From JACKFB01 sp041389525 (GTDB lineage: Bacteria > Myxococcota_A > UBA9042 > PHBI01 > JACKFB01), in contig JAWKRR010000013.1 of the NCBI GenBank assembly GCA_041389525.1, positions 1 to 64,000 of the forward strand: 64,000 nt of DNA. The letters run 5' to 3'. The notes beneath the pieces were generated by a model. That model was not told where the DNA came from. It was given only the letters and a program-made list of their open reading frames with translations, and did not search any database. Position numbers and translations under genes: made by a program. Positions 46,606-54,351 of this stretch are shown one piece after another. The stretch's first letter is position 1. The number at the start of each line of letters is the position of its first letter.

Positions 46606-47541
46606 TCAGCCTCCGGTGGGAAAGAATCGGTCGATTTGGCCCAGCCAGCGGCGGGCGCGGACCCGGGCGAGGCTGTTGAGCAGGTTGTGCTCGCGCGACA
46701 GCTCGGGGTCGGCCTCCAGCACGGACTCGAGCGCCTCGCGGAAGCCCTCGCGGTCCCGCGTGGCGACCAGCAAGAACCGAGCCCGCATCGCGACGATCAG
46801 CATGTTCTTGCCGTCGGCGATGCGCAGCGCCTCGTCGAAGTGCCTGGCGGCCGCCTCGGTCTCGTCGCTGAGCGCGGCCGGCACCGAGAGCTTCAGCAGC
46901 GCGAAGAAGAGGTGCCCGCCCCCATCGTAGTAGCTCTCGTCCAGCGCCAACACGCGGTTCATCATGGCCTCGACCCGCGGCATCTCCATGAGCAGCACCG
47001 GGTCCTGGCGCAGATTGACGAGATTTCCCCAGGCGTTCGCGGCCCAAAAGAGCGAGCCCACGTCTCCCTTCTCGAGCTTCGCCAGGGCGGCGTCGAAGTC
47101 CGCGTCCGACGCGTCGACGAGGTTCGGGATCTTCCGGCTCAGGCTCAGCGCCTCGAGCGCCGCCGTCCGCCCGCGCAGGTAGAGCGCGGCCGCCCGGTCC
47201 GCGATGACCTCCCGCTCGGCCTCGTCCTCCGACGCGTCGAGGTCGTCCTCGACGAAGCCGAATGCGTAGCCGGTGTAGGCCTCGCCCATCAGCTTGTGCA
47301 GCCGTTTGTCGTCGGGGCGCGTGATGCGAAGGCCCTCCATCATGCCGATATTCGACTCGATCGAGACCCGCGCCACGCGCAGATCCGGCTGGGCGTCCAC
47401 GCTGGGCTTGCCGGCCTCGATGATGGCGATGGTCTGGCCGGCCGCCATGCTGGTGAGGTTACAGCCAGACGCGGTCAGGGCCGCGGTCGCGGTGAGCGCG
47501 GCGAGCGCCACCCGCGTGCCGGTGAGTTGCTTGGATGCCAC
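46606..47541 (-). CDS. TatT-type TRAP-associated TPR lipoprotein
   Basis: A 311-residue lipoprotein (signal ends LTASGC, Cys27) made of degenerate helical repeats. The motifs AYTGYAFGFVEDD and LFWAANAWGNLVNLRQDP are typical of the T component described in Treponema pallidum, which forms a trimer beside its substrate-binding partner. It heads the T-P-Q-M operon. The GTG start at 47541 has GGGAGGG upstream, while the frame upstream to 47598 lacks a signal. The ligand may be hydrophobic, from knowledge of the family, but nothing here proves it. Confidence 0.88.
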   Translation of the reverse strand: MASKQLTGTRVALAALTATAALTASGCNLTSMAAGQTIAIIEAGKPSVDAQPDLRVARVSIESNIGMMEGLRITRPDDKRLHKLMGEAYTGYAFGFVEDDLDASEDEAEREVIADRAAALYLRGRTAALEALSLSRKIPNLVDASDADFDAALAKLEKGDVGSLFWAANAWGNLVNLRQDPVLLMEMPRVEAMMNRVLALDESYYDGGGHLFFALLKLSVPAALSDETEAAARHFDEALRIADGKNMLIVAMRARFLLVATRDREGFREALESVLEADPELSREHNLLNSLARVRARRWLGQIDRFFPTGG

Positions 47542-47587
47542 AGACCCTCCCGCGGGTGACGGCGCGCAGAGATGAGGTAGGTGCAGG

Positions 47588-47617
47588 CCTATACCCACGT
47601 GCGCGCACTGGCGTCAA
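47588..47617 (-). promoter_or_regulatory. Promoter of the TatT-P-Q-M operon
   Basis: Minus strand: TTGACG (47617-47612), an 18-base spacer and TATAGG (47593-47588), with a leader of about 40 bases to the GTG at 47541. Confidence 0.55.
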
Positions 47618-47660
47618 TCCGCCCAGCAATCCCAAGGAGTTTCGGCGACCCAGGCCCCGC

Positions 47661-47689
47661 TTGTGGGATCGCCGGGCTGCGGCTAGTCT
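47661..47689 (+). promoter_or_regulatory. Promoter of the lipoprotein gene, probably leaderless
   Basis: TTGTGG (47661-47666), a 17-base spacer and TAGTCT (47684-47689), ending nine bases before the ATG at 47699. Confidence 0.5.
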
Positions 47690-47698
47690 GCCCGGCCC

Positions 47699-48322
47699 AT
47701 GGGGCACGGTTTTTCACGAGGCGGGACACTCGCCTGGCTCAGCGCTTTCGCGATGGTCGCCTTGACGCAGAGCGGCTGTTCGCTCCCGCTCGGCGATCAG
47801 TCGACGCCGGAGTCTGCGCACTACGCGGTGCTTCAGGCGCGGCAGGCAGGGGACCTCGACGCGCTCTGGGCGCTGCTGGACCCCGCGACCGCCCAACTCT
47901 TCACGCGGTGGGTGGCGGCTGAGAAGAAGGCCGTCGAGGCCGTGCGCCTCCGCTACCCGTCGGACAAGCAGGCCGCGGCCCTCGCCGCGCTGGACGGTGG
48001 GCGCCGCGGCGGGCTCCCCGACGGCCAGTCGCTCTTCCGCGTCTTCGCCACGGGCGGGGTCATCGAGCCCCTGTCGCGCATGGCGCAGACCGGCGCGCAC
48101 GTTCGCTCGGTCGCCTACGCCGACGGCGGCGCTCAGGCGACGGTTCGCACCTGGGCGGGCGACGAGGTGGCGCTGCGCCGCGGTGACGACGGGCAGTGGT
48201 ACCTCGCGCTGCGCCCCGAAGAGGCTTCGCGCCTTGAGACCGCGGTCCGCACCGCCGAGTCCAACCTCAAGCGCGTCGAGGGCAACATCGACGTCTTCAG
48301 CGGAAAAGCCGCGACGCCGTAG
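47699..48322 (+). CDS. Lipoprotein of unknown function
   Basis: A 207-residue protein with a lipoprotein signal (ALTQSGC, Cys27). The mature part begins with an SNTF2/DUF-like helical segment (ESAHYAVLQARQAGDLDALWALLDPATAQLF), resembling proteins that follow the pattern of a helix then a small alpha/beta domain (VRSVAYADGGAQATVRTWAGDEVALRR). I cannot name a family with confidence. It is transcribed away from the TatT operon from its own promoter. The palindromic element at 48324 begins two bases after its stop, so the element would form the 3' end of its mRNA. Confidence 0.65.
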   Translation: MGHGFSRGGTLAWLSAFAMVALTQSGCSLPLGDQSTPESAHYAVLQARQAGDLDALWALLDPATAQLFTRWVAAEKKAVEAVRLRYPSDKQAAALAALDGGRRGGLPDGQSLFRVFATGGVIEPLSRMAQTGAHVRSVAYADGGAQATVRTWAGDEVALRRGDDGQWYLALRPEEASRLETAVRTAESNLKRVEGNIDVFSGKAATP

Positions 48323-48323
48323 T

Positions 48324-48493
48324 AGCTTAGGAGTTAGCCCGGAATAAGTGCGGCGTCTGCGCAAGGAGACGCCCCATCAACGCGTTCGCGAAACCCGAAG
48401 GTGTATCTGGATACTCCGAGGTTTCGAGGACGCGTTGATGGGGATGGATCCGCCGCGAAGATGACGTGTTTATCTGGCCGACTCCTTAGGTCC
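48324..48493 (+). repeat. Palindromic repeat element, copy 2
   Basis: It matches copy 1 (20728-20895, minus strand) along nearly its whole length at about 70% identity. The inner stem CCCCATCAACGCGT (48372-48385) pairs perfectly with ACGCGTTGATGGGG (48430-48443). An outer, weaker pairing joins the CTTAGGAGT near 48326 to ACTCCTTAGG at 48481-48490. Compared with copy 1, at least three base pairs differ on both sides of the stem so that pairing is kept. It has no coding frame of its own. Confidence 0.75.
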
Positions 48494-48544
48494 GAGATCC
48501 TGCTTGATTCCGGCAGGACTCGTCTCGCGATTGCGACTCACTTT

Positions 48545-48612
48545 GGTTCGCGCCAAGACGCCAAGACGCCAAGAACGCGCGTCCTTGGCGTCTTGGCGTC
48601 TTGGCGCGGACC
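48545..48612. repeat. Long hairpin of CGCCAAGA-type units
   Basis: Arms at 48545-48573 and 48584-48612 pair over 29 positions with one G-T mismatch, around a 10-base loop that contains ACGCGCGT. Each arm has three copies of an eight-base unit (CGCCAAGA / TCTTGGCG). It is followed 54 bases later by the convergent mepA stop. Palindromes of this build are dispersed in many bacterial genomes, so a REP or MITE-like origin is likely; it might also serve as a bidirectional stop. Confidence 0.75.
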
Positions 48613-48666
48613 TCCTGGTCCTGGCTCGGCCAGGGTTGGGCGTCTGCGAGGCAGGCCAGCCCGAGA

Positions 48667-49452
48667 TCAGTAGCTCTCGCAGCCCGAGTCGCCCTCTGGA
48701 CAGCGGAAACGCACGTGGAAGTGGTCCAGGTGGCCGCCCGCGTGGCGAATCATCCCGCGATAGCCCGACTCGTCTTCGAGCAAGAAGAAGGCGTCGAGCT
48801 CGTCGGGGCCCCAGCCGGCCGCCTCGGCTTGCGCGCTGAGACCCGCGTGGAGGCTGCGATCGGCGAAGATGTACTCGACGCGGCCGGTCAGCATCAGCGT
48901 CTCGAGCACGTACCAGGCCTTCACCAAGTCCACGTCGCCGGTCGTCATGTCGGTGTTGAAGAGGCGGCGGCTGGTGTTGCCGTTCTCGAAGAACGCGATG
49001 TCCACGTCGCGGCCGCTGCGGTGCGAGCGGTGGTTCGGGATGGCGCCGCCGTCTTCTTTGGAGATGGCGCCGACCAGCATGGGGGCCGTGCCCGGGAAGG
49101 CGTAGGCGAGGCGCGCGGCGGCGTACTCGATGAGGGCGATGGTCTCGTCGGTGCCGAAGTGGCTGTCGCGGTCGAAGCGCGTGTAGCCCAGGCCGCTCAT
49201 CGGGAGGGGGACGCCGTTTTCGAGGCGGCCCTTGTTCGGGCGGCCCACGCTGCGGGCCTTGCGGGCGTCGGCGGGGACGCGCCAGTCGGGGATGTCCTCA
49301 GGCGGCGCGGGTGGCGGCGGGGCCTCGTGGCCGACCGCCGCCTGCGCGACTGGAAACACCGACGCGTCGTGCTGCAGAGCGGCCGGCGCCGCCCCCAGCA
49401 GGAAGGGTGCGAAAAGGCCCACCGAGGCCAACCGCAGGGCGCGCGTCATCAT
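48667..49452 (-). CDS. mepA: Penicillin-insensitive murein endopeptidase (MepA/M74 family)
   Basis: A 261-residue exported LAS-type zinc peptidase that cuts D-Ala-meso-DAP cross-links. A signal peptide covers about residues 1-22. Zinc and catalytic motifs are PNHRSHRSGRDVDIAFF (His and Asp ligands) and HLDHFHVRFRCP (second histidine pair). The YEFGRVEYIF-type region reads TGRVEYIFADRSL. It agrees with the meso-DAP wall implied by MurE. The gene begins ATGATG at 49452, and no strong ribosome site is visible. Two C-terminal cysteines (CPEGDSGCESY) may form a disulfide. Confidence 0.88.
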   Translation of the reverse strand: MMTRALRLASVGLFAPFLLGAAPAALQHDASVFPVAQAAVGHEAPPPPAPPEDIPDWRVPADARKARSVGRPNKGRLENGVPLPMSGLGYTRFDRDSHFGTDETIALIEYAAARLAYAFPGTAPMLVGAISKEDGGAIPNHRSHRSGRDVDIAFFENGNTSRRLFNTDMTTGDVDLVKAWYVLETLMLTGRVEYIFADRSLHAGLSAQAEAAGWGPDELDAFFLLEDESGYRGMIRHAGGHLDHFHVRFRCPEGDSGCESY

Positions 49453-49529
49453 GGCGCAACGCTAGCAGCGGCTAGGGGAGGCGACCAGAAATCGGGCGCC
49501 TGCGGAGCGTGCGCGGCCGACGCCAGTCC

Positions 49530-49559
49530 TTGACCTCTGGGGCTGCTGCTAAGGATACT
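49530..49559 (+). promoter_or_regulatory. Promoter of the secreted-protein gene
   Basis: TTGACC (49530-49535), an 18-base spacer and GATACT (49554-49559), leaving a leader of about 40 bases before the ATG at 49606. Confidence 0.5.
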
Positions 49560-49605
49560 CGGCGCCGTCCAGCGGTTCGATCACGGCTCGCTCCACGGGG
49601 GATGA

Positions 49606-50187
49606 ATGGTAGGCAGACGAGTCGGAAGCAGCGCCATCGCGGCTTTGATCGTCCTCGGGCTCGGCGTGGCGATCACCGTGGGGCCCGCGTGGGCGGACGA
49701 CGCGCGAAAGCCGGCGCGCAAGGCGTCCGAGCGCAAGAGCAAGAGCGACAAGGCTGACGAGAAGAAGGCCGAGCCCGAGAAGGGCAAGGAGGCGGGCTGG
49801 CCGCGGCGGGTCGTCGACCCGGCGCCCGGCACGGTCCACTACGTCGTGCAGCAGGCGCTGATCGTCGCGCAAGACCCCGACGCGCGCGGTGCGTTTCAGC
49901 GCTACCTCAAGCTGATGCACGAGGACTGGAAGCACAACGACAAGGCGATTCGGCAGCTCGAGGCGTTCTCGTGGCAGCGGTTTCGGCGCCAGGTGAAGGA
50001 CTACGTGCTCGAGGGGACCGAGGGCGGGTTCATGATGACGCGCCAGGACCCGGAGCACCTGACGGACGCCGACGTGGACGCGCGCGTGTTCTTGCAGCCC
50101 ATCAACAACAAGATCCGCGAGCTGCCCACGCCGATTCGGTTGCGGCGGGTCGAGGGGGTCTGGCTGATCACCGCCAACTCGCTTTGA
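49606..50187 (+). CDS. Exported protein of unknown function
   Basis: A 193-residue protein with a signal peptide ending at AWA/DD (about residue 30). A Lys/Glu/Arg-rich linker (about 31-63) is followed by a folded domain: TVHYVVQQALIVAQDPDARG, then FQRYLKLMHEDWKHNDKAIR and QLEAFSWQRFRRQ, and a C-terminal strand pair (IRLRRVEGVWLITANSL). The end pattern resembles proteins that monitor or bind periplasmic ligands, but no family can be named. A GGGGGA site precedes the ATG. It lies 100 bases upstream of the regulator gene on the same strand and may be cotranscribed with it. Confidence 0.65.
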   Translation: MVGRRVGSSAIAALIVLGLGVAITVGPAWADDARKPARKASERKSKSDKADEKKAEPEKGKEAGWPRRVVDPAPGTVHYVVQQALIVAQDPDARGAFQRYLKLMHEDWKHNDKAIRQLEAFSWQRFRRQVKDYVLEGTEGGFMMTRQDPEHLTDADVDARVFLQPINNKIRELPTPIRLRRVEGVWLITANSL

Positions 50188-50287
50188 CCGGATCGGCGCA
50201 GCGTCCCAGCCGGGGCGCCCGAGCCGCGAGTCGTCTCCGCGGGCAGCCTGTGCGCCGCCCCGCCCCACCGCGCCGGAGCTAGAACCC

Positions 50288-50977
50288 TTGGACACCTGCG
50301 TCGTCATCACCGCCGAACCTCCAAGCGAGAGCGCGGTCGTGCGCGCGATGCGGGAGGCCGGGTGGCGCGTGGTGCTGCGCTACCCCGGGCGCGGCACCGA
50401 CGAGATCGCCGCCGACCAGCCGGACGTGGTGGTCGTGGACGTGCCCGGGCACGCGTCGGTGCGCACCTCGGTGGACCGGCTCATCGCCGCGCCGGGCATG
50501 GAGGAGATCCCGATCATCGCGGTCGTCGACCAGACCGCCGTGCGCGAGGCGGGCGGCATCCGCCGGCTGGTCGACTTCGTGCTGCGGCCGCTGCGACCGG
50601 GTGAGCTGGCTGCCCGCGCGCGCCGACCCCTGGCCGCGGGCGTCCGCGACGACGAGGACCGCATCCAGATCGGCGGCCTCATCATCGACCTCAAGGGCTT
50701 CGAGGTCTCCAAGGACGGCACCGTCTTGGACCTGACCTACCAGGAGTTCCAGCTCCTGAAGTTCCTGGCGTCCAGCTCGGGTCAGGCTTTCAGCCGCGAC
50801 CAGCTCCTCGCCCGAGTGTGGGGCTACGACTACTACGGCGGCTCGCGCACGGTGGATATCCACGTGCGGCGCATTCGCGCAAAGCTCGACCAACCCTACG
50901 CGAACTGTCTGCAGACCATCCGCCACGTCGGCTACAAGTGGGTGTCCCGCGACGCCCTCACCGACGGTGCCGAGTGA
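50288..50977 (+). CDS. Atypical OmpR-type response regulator upstream of a glutamine synthetase gene
   Basis: A 229-residue protein with a receiver-like domain (1-105) and a winged-helix DNA-binding domain (about 125-220: LTYQEFQLLKFLASSSGQAF and RTVDIHVRRIRAKLD). The receiver is degenerate. Asp51 (VVVVD) is at the phosphoacceptor position, but the acidic pair after strand 1 is reduced to TAEPP and the conserved lysine is replaced by arginine (FVLRPLRP). No sensor kinase is adjacent. The start codon is TTG at 50288, chosen because strand 1 begins there. It ends 17 bases before a glutamine-synthetase gene, recalling orphan GlnR regulators of actinobacteria. Confidence 0.82.
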   Translation: MDTCVVITAEPPSESAVVRAMREAGWRVVLRYPGRGTDEIAADQPDVVVVDVPGHASVRTSVDRLIAAPGMEEIPIIAVVDQTAVREAGGIRRLVDFVLRPLRPGELAARARRPLAAGVRDDEDRIQIGGLIIDLKGFEVSKDGTVLDLTYQEFQLLKFLASSSGQAFSRDQLLARVWGYDYYGGSRTVDIHVRRIRAKLDQPYANCLQTIRHVGYKWVSRDALTDGAE

Positions 50978-50994
50978 CCCCTCCGGAGCACGGA

Positions 50995-52305
50995 ATGTCC
51001 GATAACGCTGACCACAACTACATAATTCACCATGTGCGCGAGCTGGGCGTGAAGCTCATCCGCCTCTGGTTCGCCGACGTCGCCGGGCGCCTCAAGGAGG
51101 TCGCCATCACCAGCGAGCAGCTCGAGACGGTGCTCGAGGAGGGCCTCGGCATCGACGGCGGGGTCATGGGGGGGCCGACCCAGGACGAGAGCGAGCTCAT
51201 CTTGCTGCCCGACGCCTCGACCTTCGCGCTGCTGCCGCCCGTCGACGGTGTCAGCGAGGTGGGTCGGATGTTCTGCGACGTCCGGCTGCCCAGCGGCGAG
51301 CCCGCCCCCGACGACACGCGCGCGGTGCTCAAGGCGGCGCTGGCGCGGGCCGGTGCCCGGGGCTACACGTTCTACGCCGGCTGCGAGATCGAGCACTTCT
51401 ACTTCCGGGATGGCAGCTCGCCCCTGGTGCCCATGGACCGCGGGCGGCGATACGACGCCAGAGACGCGGTCGAGCTGGTGCCGCTGAAGCGCGAGACGCT
51501 GCTGGCCCTTGAGCAGCTCGGCGTCGCGGTCGACTCCTTCCATCACGAGGACGCGCCCGGTCAGTACAAGGTGGGGCTGCAGTATAATGACGCCCTCAGC
51601 ATGGCCGACGGGCTGGTGACCTACCGGCAGGTCGCGCGTCAGGTCGCGCAGCGCTTCGGCGTCATCGCGTCGTTCATGCCCAAGCCGCTCACCGAGCACG
51701 AGGGCAGCGGGCTGCACTTCTCGCTGTCGCTGACCCGCGGCGAGGAGAACGTCTTCTACGGGGCGTCCGACCCCCACGGCCTCTCCGACCTCGCGCGCGG
51801 ATTTCTCGCGGGGCTGCTGGCCCACGCGCCGGCCATCACCCTGGTCACCAACCCCACCGTGAACAGCTACAAGCGCTTGGCGCCGGGCTTCTCTGCACCC
51901 GTCGCCTGCACCTGGGCGCCGTCAGGGCGCGGCGACCTCGTGCGCATCCCGGCGCTGCAGGCCGGCCACGGGCCGCGCTCCACGCGGCTGGAGTACCGGG
52001 TGGCGGACCCCAGCTGTAACCCCTACCTCGCGCTGACCGCGCTTCTGGAGGCGGGCCTCGACGGAGCCGATCTCGAGCTGGCTCCCCCTGCTCCGCGCGA
52101 CGCCGAGCTCGCCCCGGAGCGCGCCGGCGCCTCGCTGCCCCGCTCCCTCGCGGAGGCCATCTCGCGATCCCGAGAGTCCGAGCTGCTCACCCGGGCCTTG
52201 GGCGACGCGCTGCACGACGAGCTGCTCACGGCGGCTCAGCAGCAGTGGGACGACTACCACACCCACGTCAGCGCCTGGGAGATCGCCAACTATCTGGAGG
52301 GTTGA
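50995..52305 (+). CDS. Glutamine synthetase family enzyme, type I
   Basis: A 436-residue enzyme with the GSI fold. KLIRLWFADVAGRLKEVAI is the beta-grasp domain. EHEGSGLHFSLSL corresponds to the ATP-binding motif, NPTVNSYKRLAPGFSAPV and RLEYRVADPSCNPYLAL are well conserved. The catalytic segment HHEDAPGQYKVGL differs slightly from the usual HHEVAPGQxE form. It lacks the adenylylation tyrosine loop (NLYxLP) near the C terminus, so it is closer to the short, unadenylylated or gamma-glutamylamide types. True ammonia assimilation is likely but not certain. The ATG at 50995 lies 17 bases after the regulator gene, with CCGGAG upstream. Confidence 0.85.
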   Translation: MSDNADHNYIIHHVRELGVKLIRLWFADVAGRLKEVAITSEQLETVLEEGLGIDGGVMGGPTQDESELILLPDASTFALLPPVDGVSEVGRMFCDVRLPSGEPAPDDTRAVLKAALARAGARGYTFYAGCEIEHFYFRDGSSPLVPMDRGRRYDARDAVELVPLKRETLLALEQLGVAVDSFHHEDAPGQYKVGLQYNDALSMADGLVTYRQVARQVAQRFGVIASFMPKPLTEHEGSGLHFSLSLTRGEENVFYGASDPHGLSDLARGFLAGLLAHAPAITLVTNPTVNSYKRLAPGFSAPVACTWAPSGRGDLVRIPALQAGHGPRSTRLEYRVADPSCNPYLALTALLEAGLDGADLELAPPAPRDAELAPERAGASLPRSLAEAISRSRESELLTRALGDALHDELLTAAQQQWDDYHTHVSAWEIANYLEG

Positions 52306-52355
52306 GCGGCGCGGCAGCCGAGCCTCCGGCCTGCCAAGCGGCTAGGAGCTCGGCG

Positions 52356-52432
52356 GGCTGAGGGCTAAAGGCTGAGCGCTGAAGGCCGAGCGCTGCGGGC
52401 TGCGGGCTGAAGGCTGACCGCTGAAGGCCGCG
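52356..52432. repeat. Eleven consecutive heptamers
   Basis: The 77 bases read as eleven in-register seven-base units with consensus (G/C)GCTGAG, such as GGCTGAG, CGCTGAA and GGCCGAG. They fill the gap between the converging glutamine-synthetase and DUF4340 genes. Heptamer arrays of this sort are known as short tandemly repeated repetitive sequences. No terminator hairpin is seen beside them. Confidence 0.7.
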
Positions 52433-52443
52433 CCTTGCGCCGT

Positions 52444-54351
52444 CTACTCGACCAACTCGGCCGCCGTCTTCCGCAGGTTGTCGGCCTGAAAGCTGTTGAG
52501 CTGCACGGACACGCCTGCCAGCGGGCCCGTGCGCGCCACGGCCCACGGGTCGCCCTCGTCGGCCTTGGGACCCAGCTCCAGCTTCAGCTTGCTGCCGTCC
52601 GTGAGCGCCGCCTCGATGGTCGTCACGCTCGTCGGGGTCAGCCCCACGGTCGCGGGCGGCTTGCCCGGCTCGACCGCCTTGGCCTTGAGGCTGCCGAGGG
52701 TCCCGAGCACCGTGGTCACCACCATCGCCTTCGTCTTCTTGCCCGCCGGCAGCGGCGCCAAGACCAGCGCGTCGCCTTCTCGCGTCAGCGTCACGGCGTC
52801 CGCGCCGCCGGGCGGCGTGATGGTGAGGCTCTGGACCTGCTCGGGCGTGACCTCGAAGAGCTTCTTCAGTCGCAGGTCCGCGGCGGCCTTGCGGAAGCGC
52901 CCGGCCGAGAAGTCGGCGACGAGCACGGGATCGCCCGCGAGGCCCTGGCGGGTCACGCGCGCCCAGCGCTGGCGGGCGTAGGGCTCGTCTTCCATCACCG
53001 GCCCGAACGCGACCTGGTACTTCTGGTCGCCGGCGTCCAGCTCCGCCGTGAAGTCGGGCGCGGCCAGCGCGGCCAGCGCCTGGGCGGTCTCATCGGGGCG
53101 CGCGTAGCGGTTGGCCTTGGTCGTCACCATCTGCGGGATGTGGCTGCTCGGGTCGGCGGGCAGCGACTCGGCCGGGCTCACGAATCGCCAGGCGGCGCCT
53201 TGCTGTTCGACGGTCACGGGCCCGCCGGTCTCGGGCGCGAAGCGGATGCGGGTCACCTGCTCCGGCGTGAGGTCGAACATGGCCTTGTCGCGCACATCGG
53301 CCAGGGTCTTCCGCAGGTTCTGGGCGGTGAACTTGTCGAGCTTGACCAGCTCAGTGCCACCCGCGACTCGCGCCCACACCGGGTCCGTGTCGCCGTCCGC
53401 GATGTCGAGGGCGACCTCCTTGCCGTCGTGGGTGCGGGCCGAGACCTTCCAAAAGGCCGCGCCCATCGCGTCGGCCGGGGCGTCAGCAGCCGCGACGAAC
53501 TCCTGGGCTCGCGCGCCCGAGATGTTACGGGCCAGGGCGGCCGCCGAGTCGTCGGTCTTCTGGCCAGCGGGCTCGGTCACCGTCCACGTGACCTCGTGCT
53601 TTGGCGGGGCCTCGGGCGTCGCGCCGGGCGTCTCCACCCGCGCGCCGTCCAGGACCAGCTTCGCGCCGTCGGGCCCTGAGACCTCGATGTGCACGAGGTC
53701 CTCGGCCTTCACGTCCAAGAGCTTCTTGTCCCGAAGCTCCGACAGCTTCACCTCCAGCGGCGCCCGGAGATCCTTGCCCGAGATGCGGTAGACCGTGGTC
53801 GGCTCGCTCTTCTGCGCTACCCAGGTGTCGCTCGACGAGTCCTGGTCATCGGACGCCGCCTTGGCCTTCTCGGCCTTGCCCACCCAGAGATCGACGCCGT
53901 TCCAGGTGGCTCCGCCCGCCACCAGCTTCAACCCCACCCGGTGCGCCGCATCGAGGCCGTAACGCCCGAGATCTTTGTCTGCCACCGTCTTCGAATACAC
54001 AGACGCGCTCGGGTCCTTGAAGACGCGCACGATCTGCTCGACCTGGTATCGCACCGCGGGCGCCGCCATGGGGGCGGTCAGCGCCCAGGTCAGCTCCTTG
54101 CCCTCGCCGGTGCGCTTGAGCTCCACGGTCTGGCCGTCGCGCTCGATGACGACCTGGTCGACCGGGTAGTCGATGGGCTCGGACGCGGCGAGGACGCTCT
54201 TCTGCGCCTCGGCGTCGAGCTGCGCTTTCGTCGCGTAGCCAGTGATCGTCAGGGTTTTCGGAGCCGGGGTCTCGGGTTTGCGCGTCACGAGCCAGGTGAC
54301 CAGCCCCAGGGCGATCACGCCGAGCAGGAGTCCGATGAGCGTGCGTTTCAT
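52444..54351 (-). CDS. DUF4340 repeat protein, last gene of a Gld-type operon
   Basis: A 635-residue membrane-anchored protein with one N-terminal helix (LIGLLLGVIALGLVTWLV, about 5-22). At least three copies of a DUF4340-like domain follow. Each ends in an LxxLxxFxAxxLRKxxxxLxxK pattern, as in LDKFTAQNLRKTLADVRDK, FSAGRFRKAAADLRLKKLF and LNSFQADNLRKTAAELVE. Proteins of this family follow GldG-like genes and are thought to be extracytoplasmic; their role is unknown. The start at 54351 overlaps the upstream gene by four bases. Confidence 0.82.
   Translation of the reverse strand: MKRTLIGLLLGVIALGLVTWLVTRKPETPAPKTLTITGYATKAQLDAEAQKSVLAASEPIDYPVDQVVIERDGQTVELKRTGEGKELTWALTAPMAAPAVRYQVEQIVRVFKDPSASVYSKTVADKDLGRYGLDAAHRVGLKLVAGGATWNGVDLWVGKAEKAKAASDDQDSSSDTWVAQKSEPTTVYRISGKDLRAPLEVKLSELRDKKLLDVKAEDLVHIEVSGPDGAKLVLDGARVETPGATPEAPPKHEVTWTVTEPAGQKTDDSAAALARNISGARAQEFVAAADAPADAMGAAFWKVSARTHDGKEVALDIADGDTDPVWARVAGGTELVKLDKFTAQNLRKTLADVRDKAMFDLTPEQVTRIRFAPETGGPVTVEQQGAAWRFVSPAESLPADPSSHIPQMVTTKANRYARPDETAQALAALAAPDFTAELDAGDQKYQVAFGPVMEDEPYARQRWARVTRQGLAGDPVLVADFSAGRFRKAAADLRLKKLFEVTPEQVQSLTITPPGGADAVTLTREGDALVLAPLPAGKKTKAMVVTTVLGTLGSLKAKAVEPGKPPATVGLTPTSVTTIEAALTDGSKLKLELGPKADEGDPWAVARTGPLAGVSVQLNSFQADNLRKTAAELVE

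Noticed and set aside
48384..48673. A small protein encoded across the palindrome and hairpin (48401-48673)
   Set aside because: The frame only reads through both repeat elements, and its composition is set by them. No start signal is present.
52356..52432. A CRISPR array
   Set aside because: The units are seven bases without spacers, and no cas genes are present.
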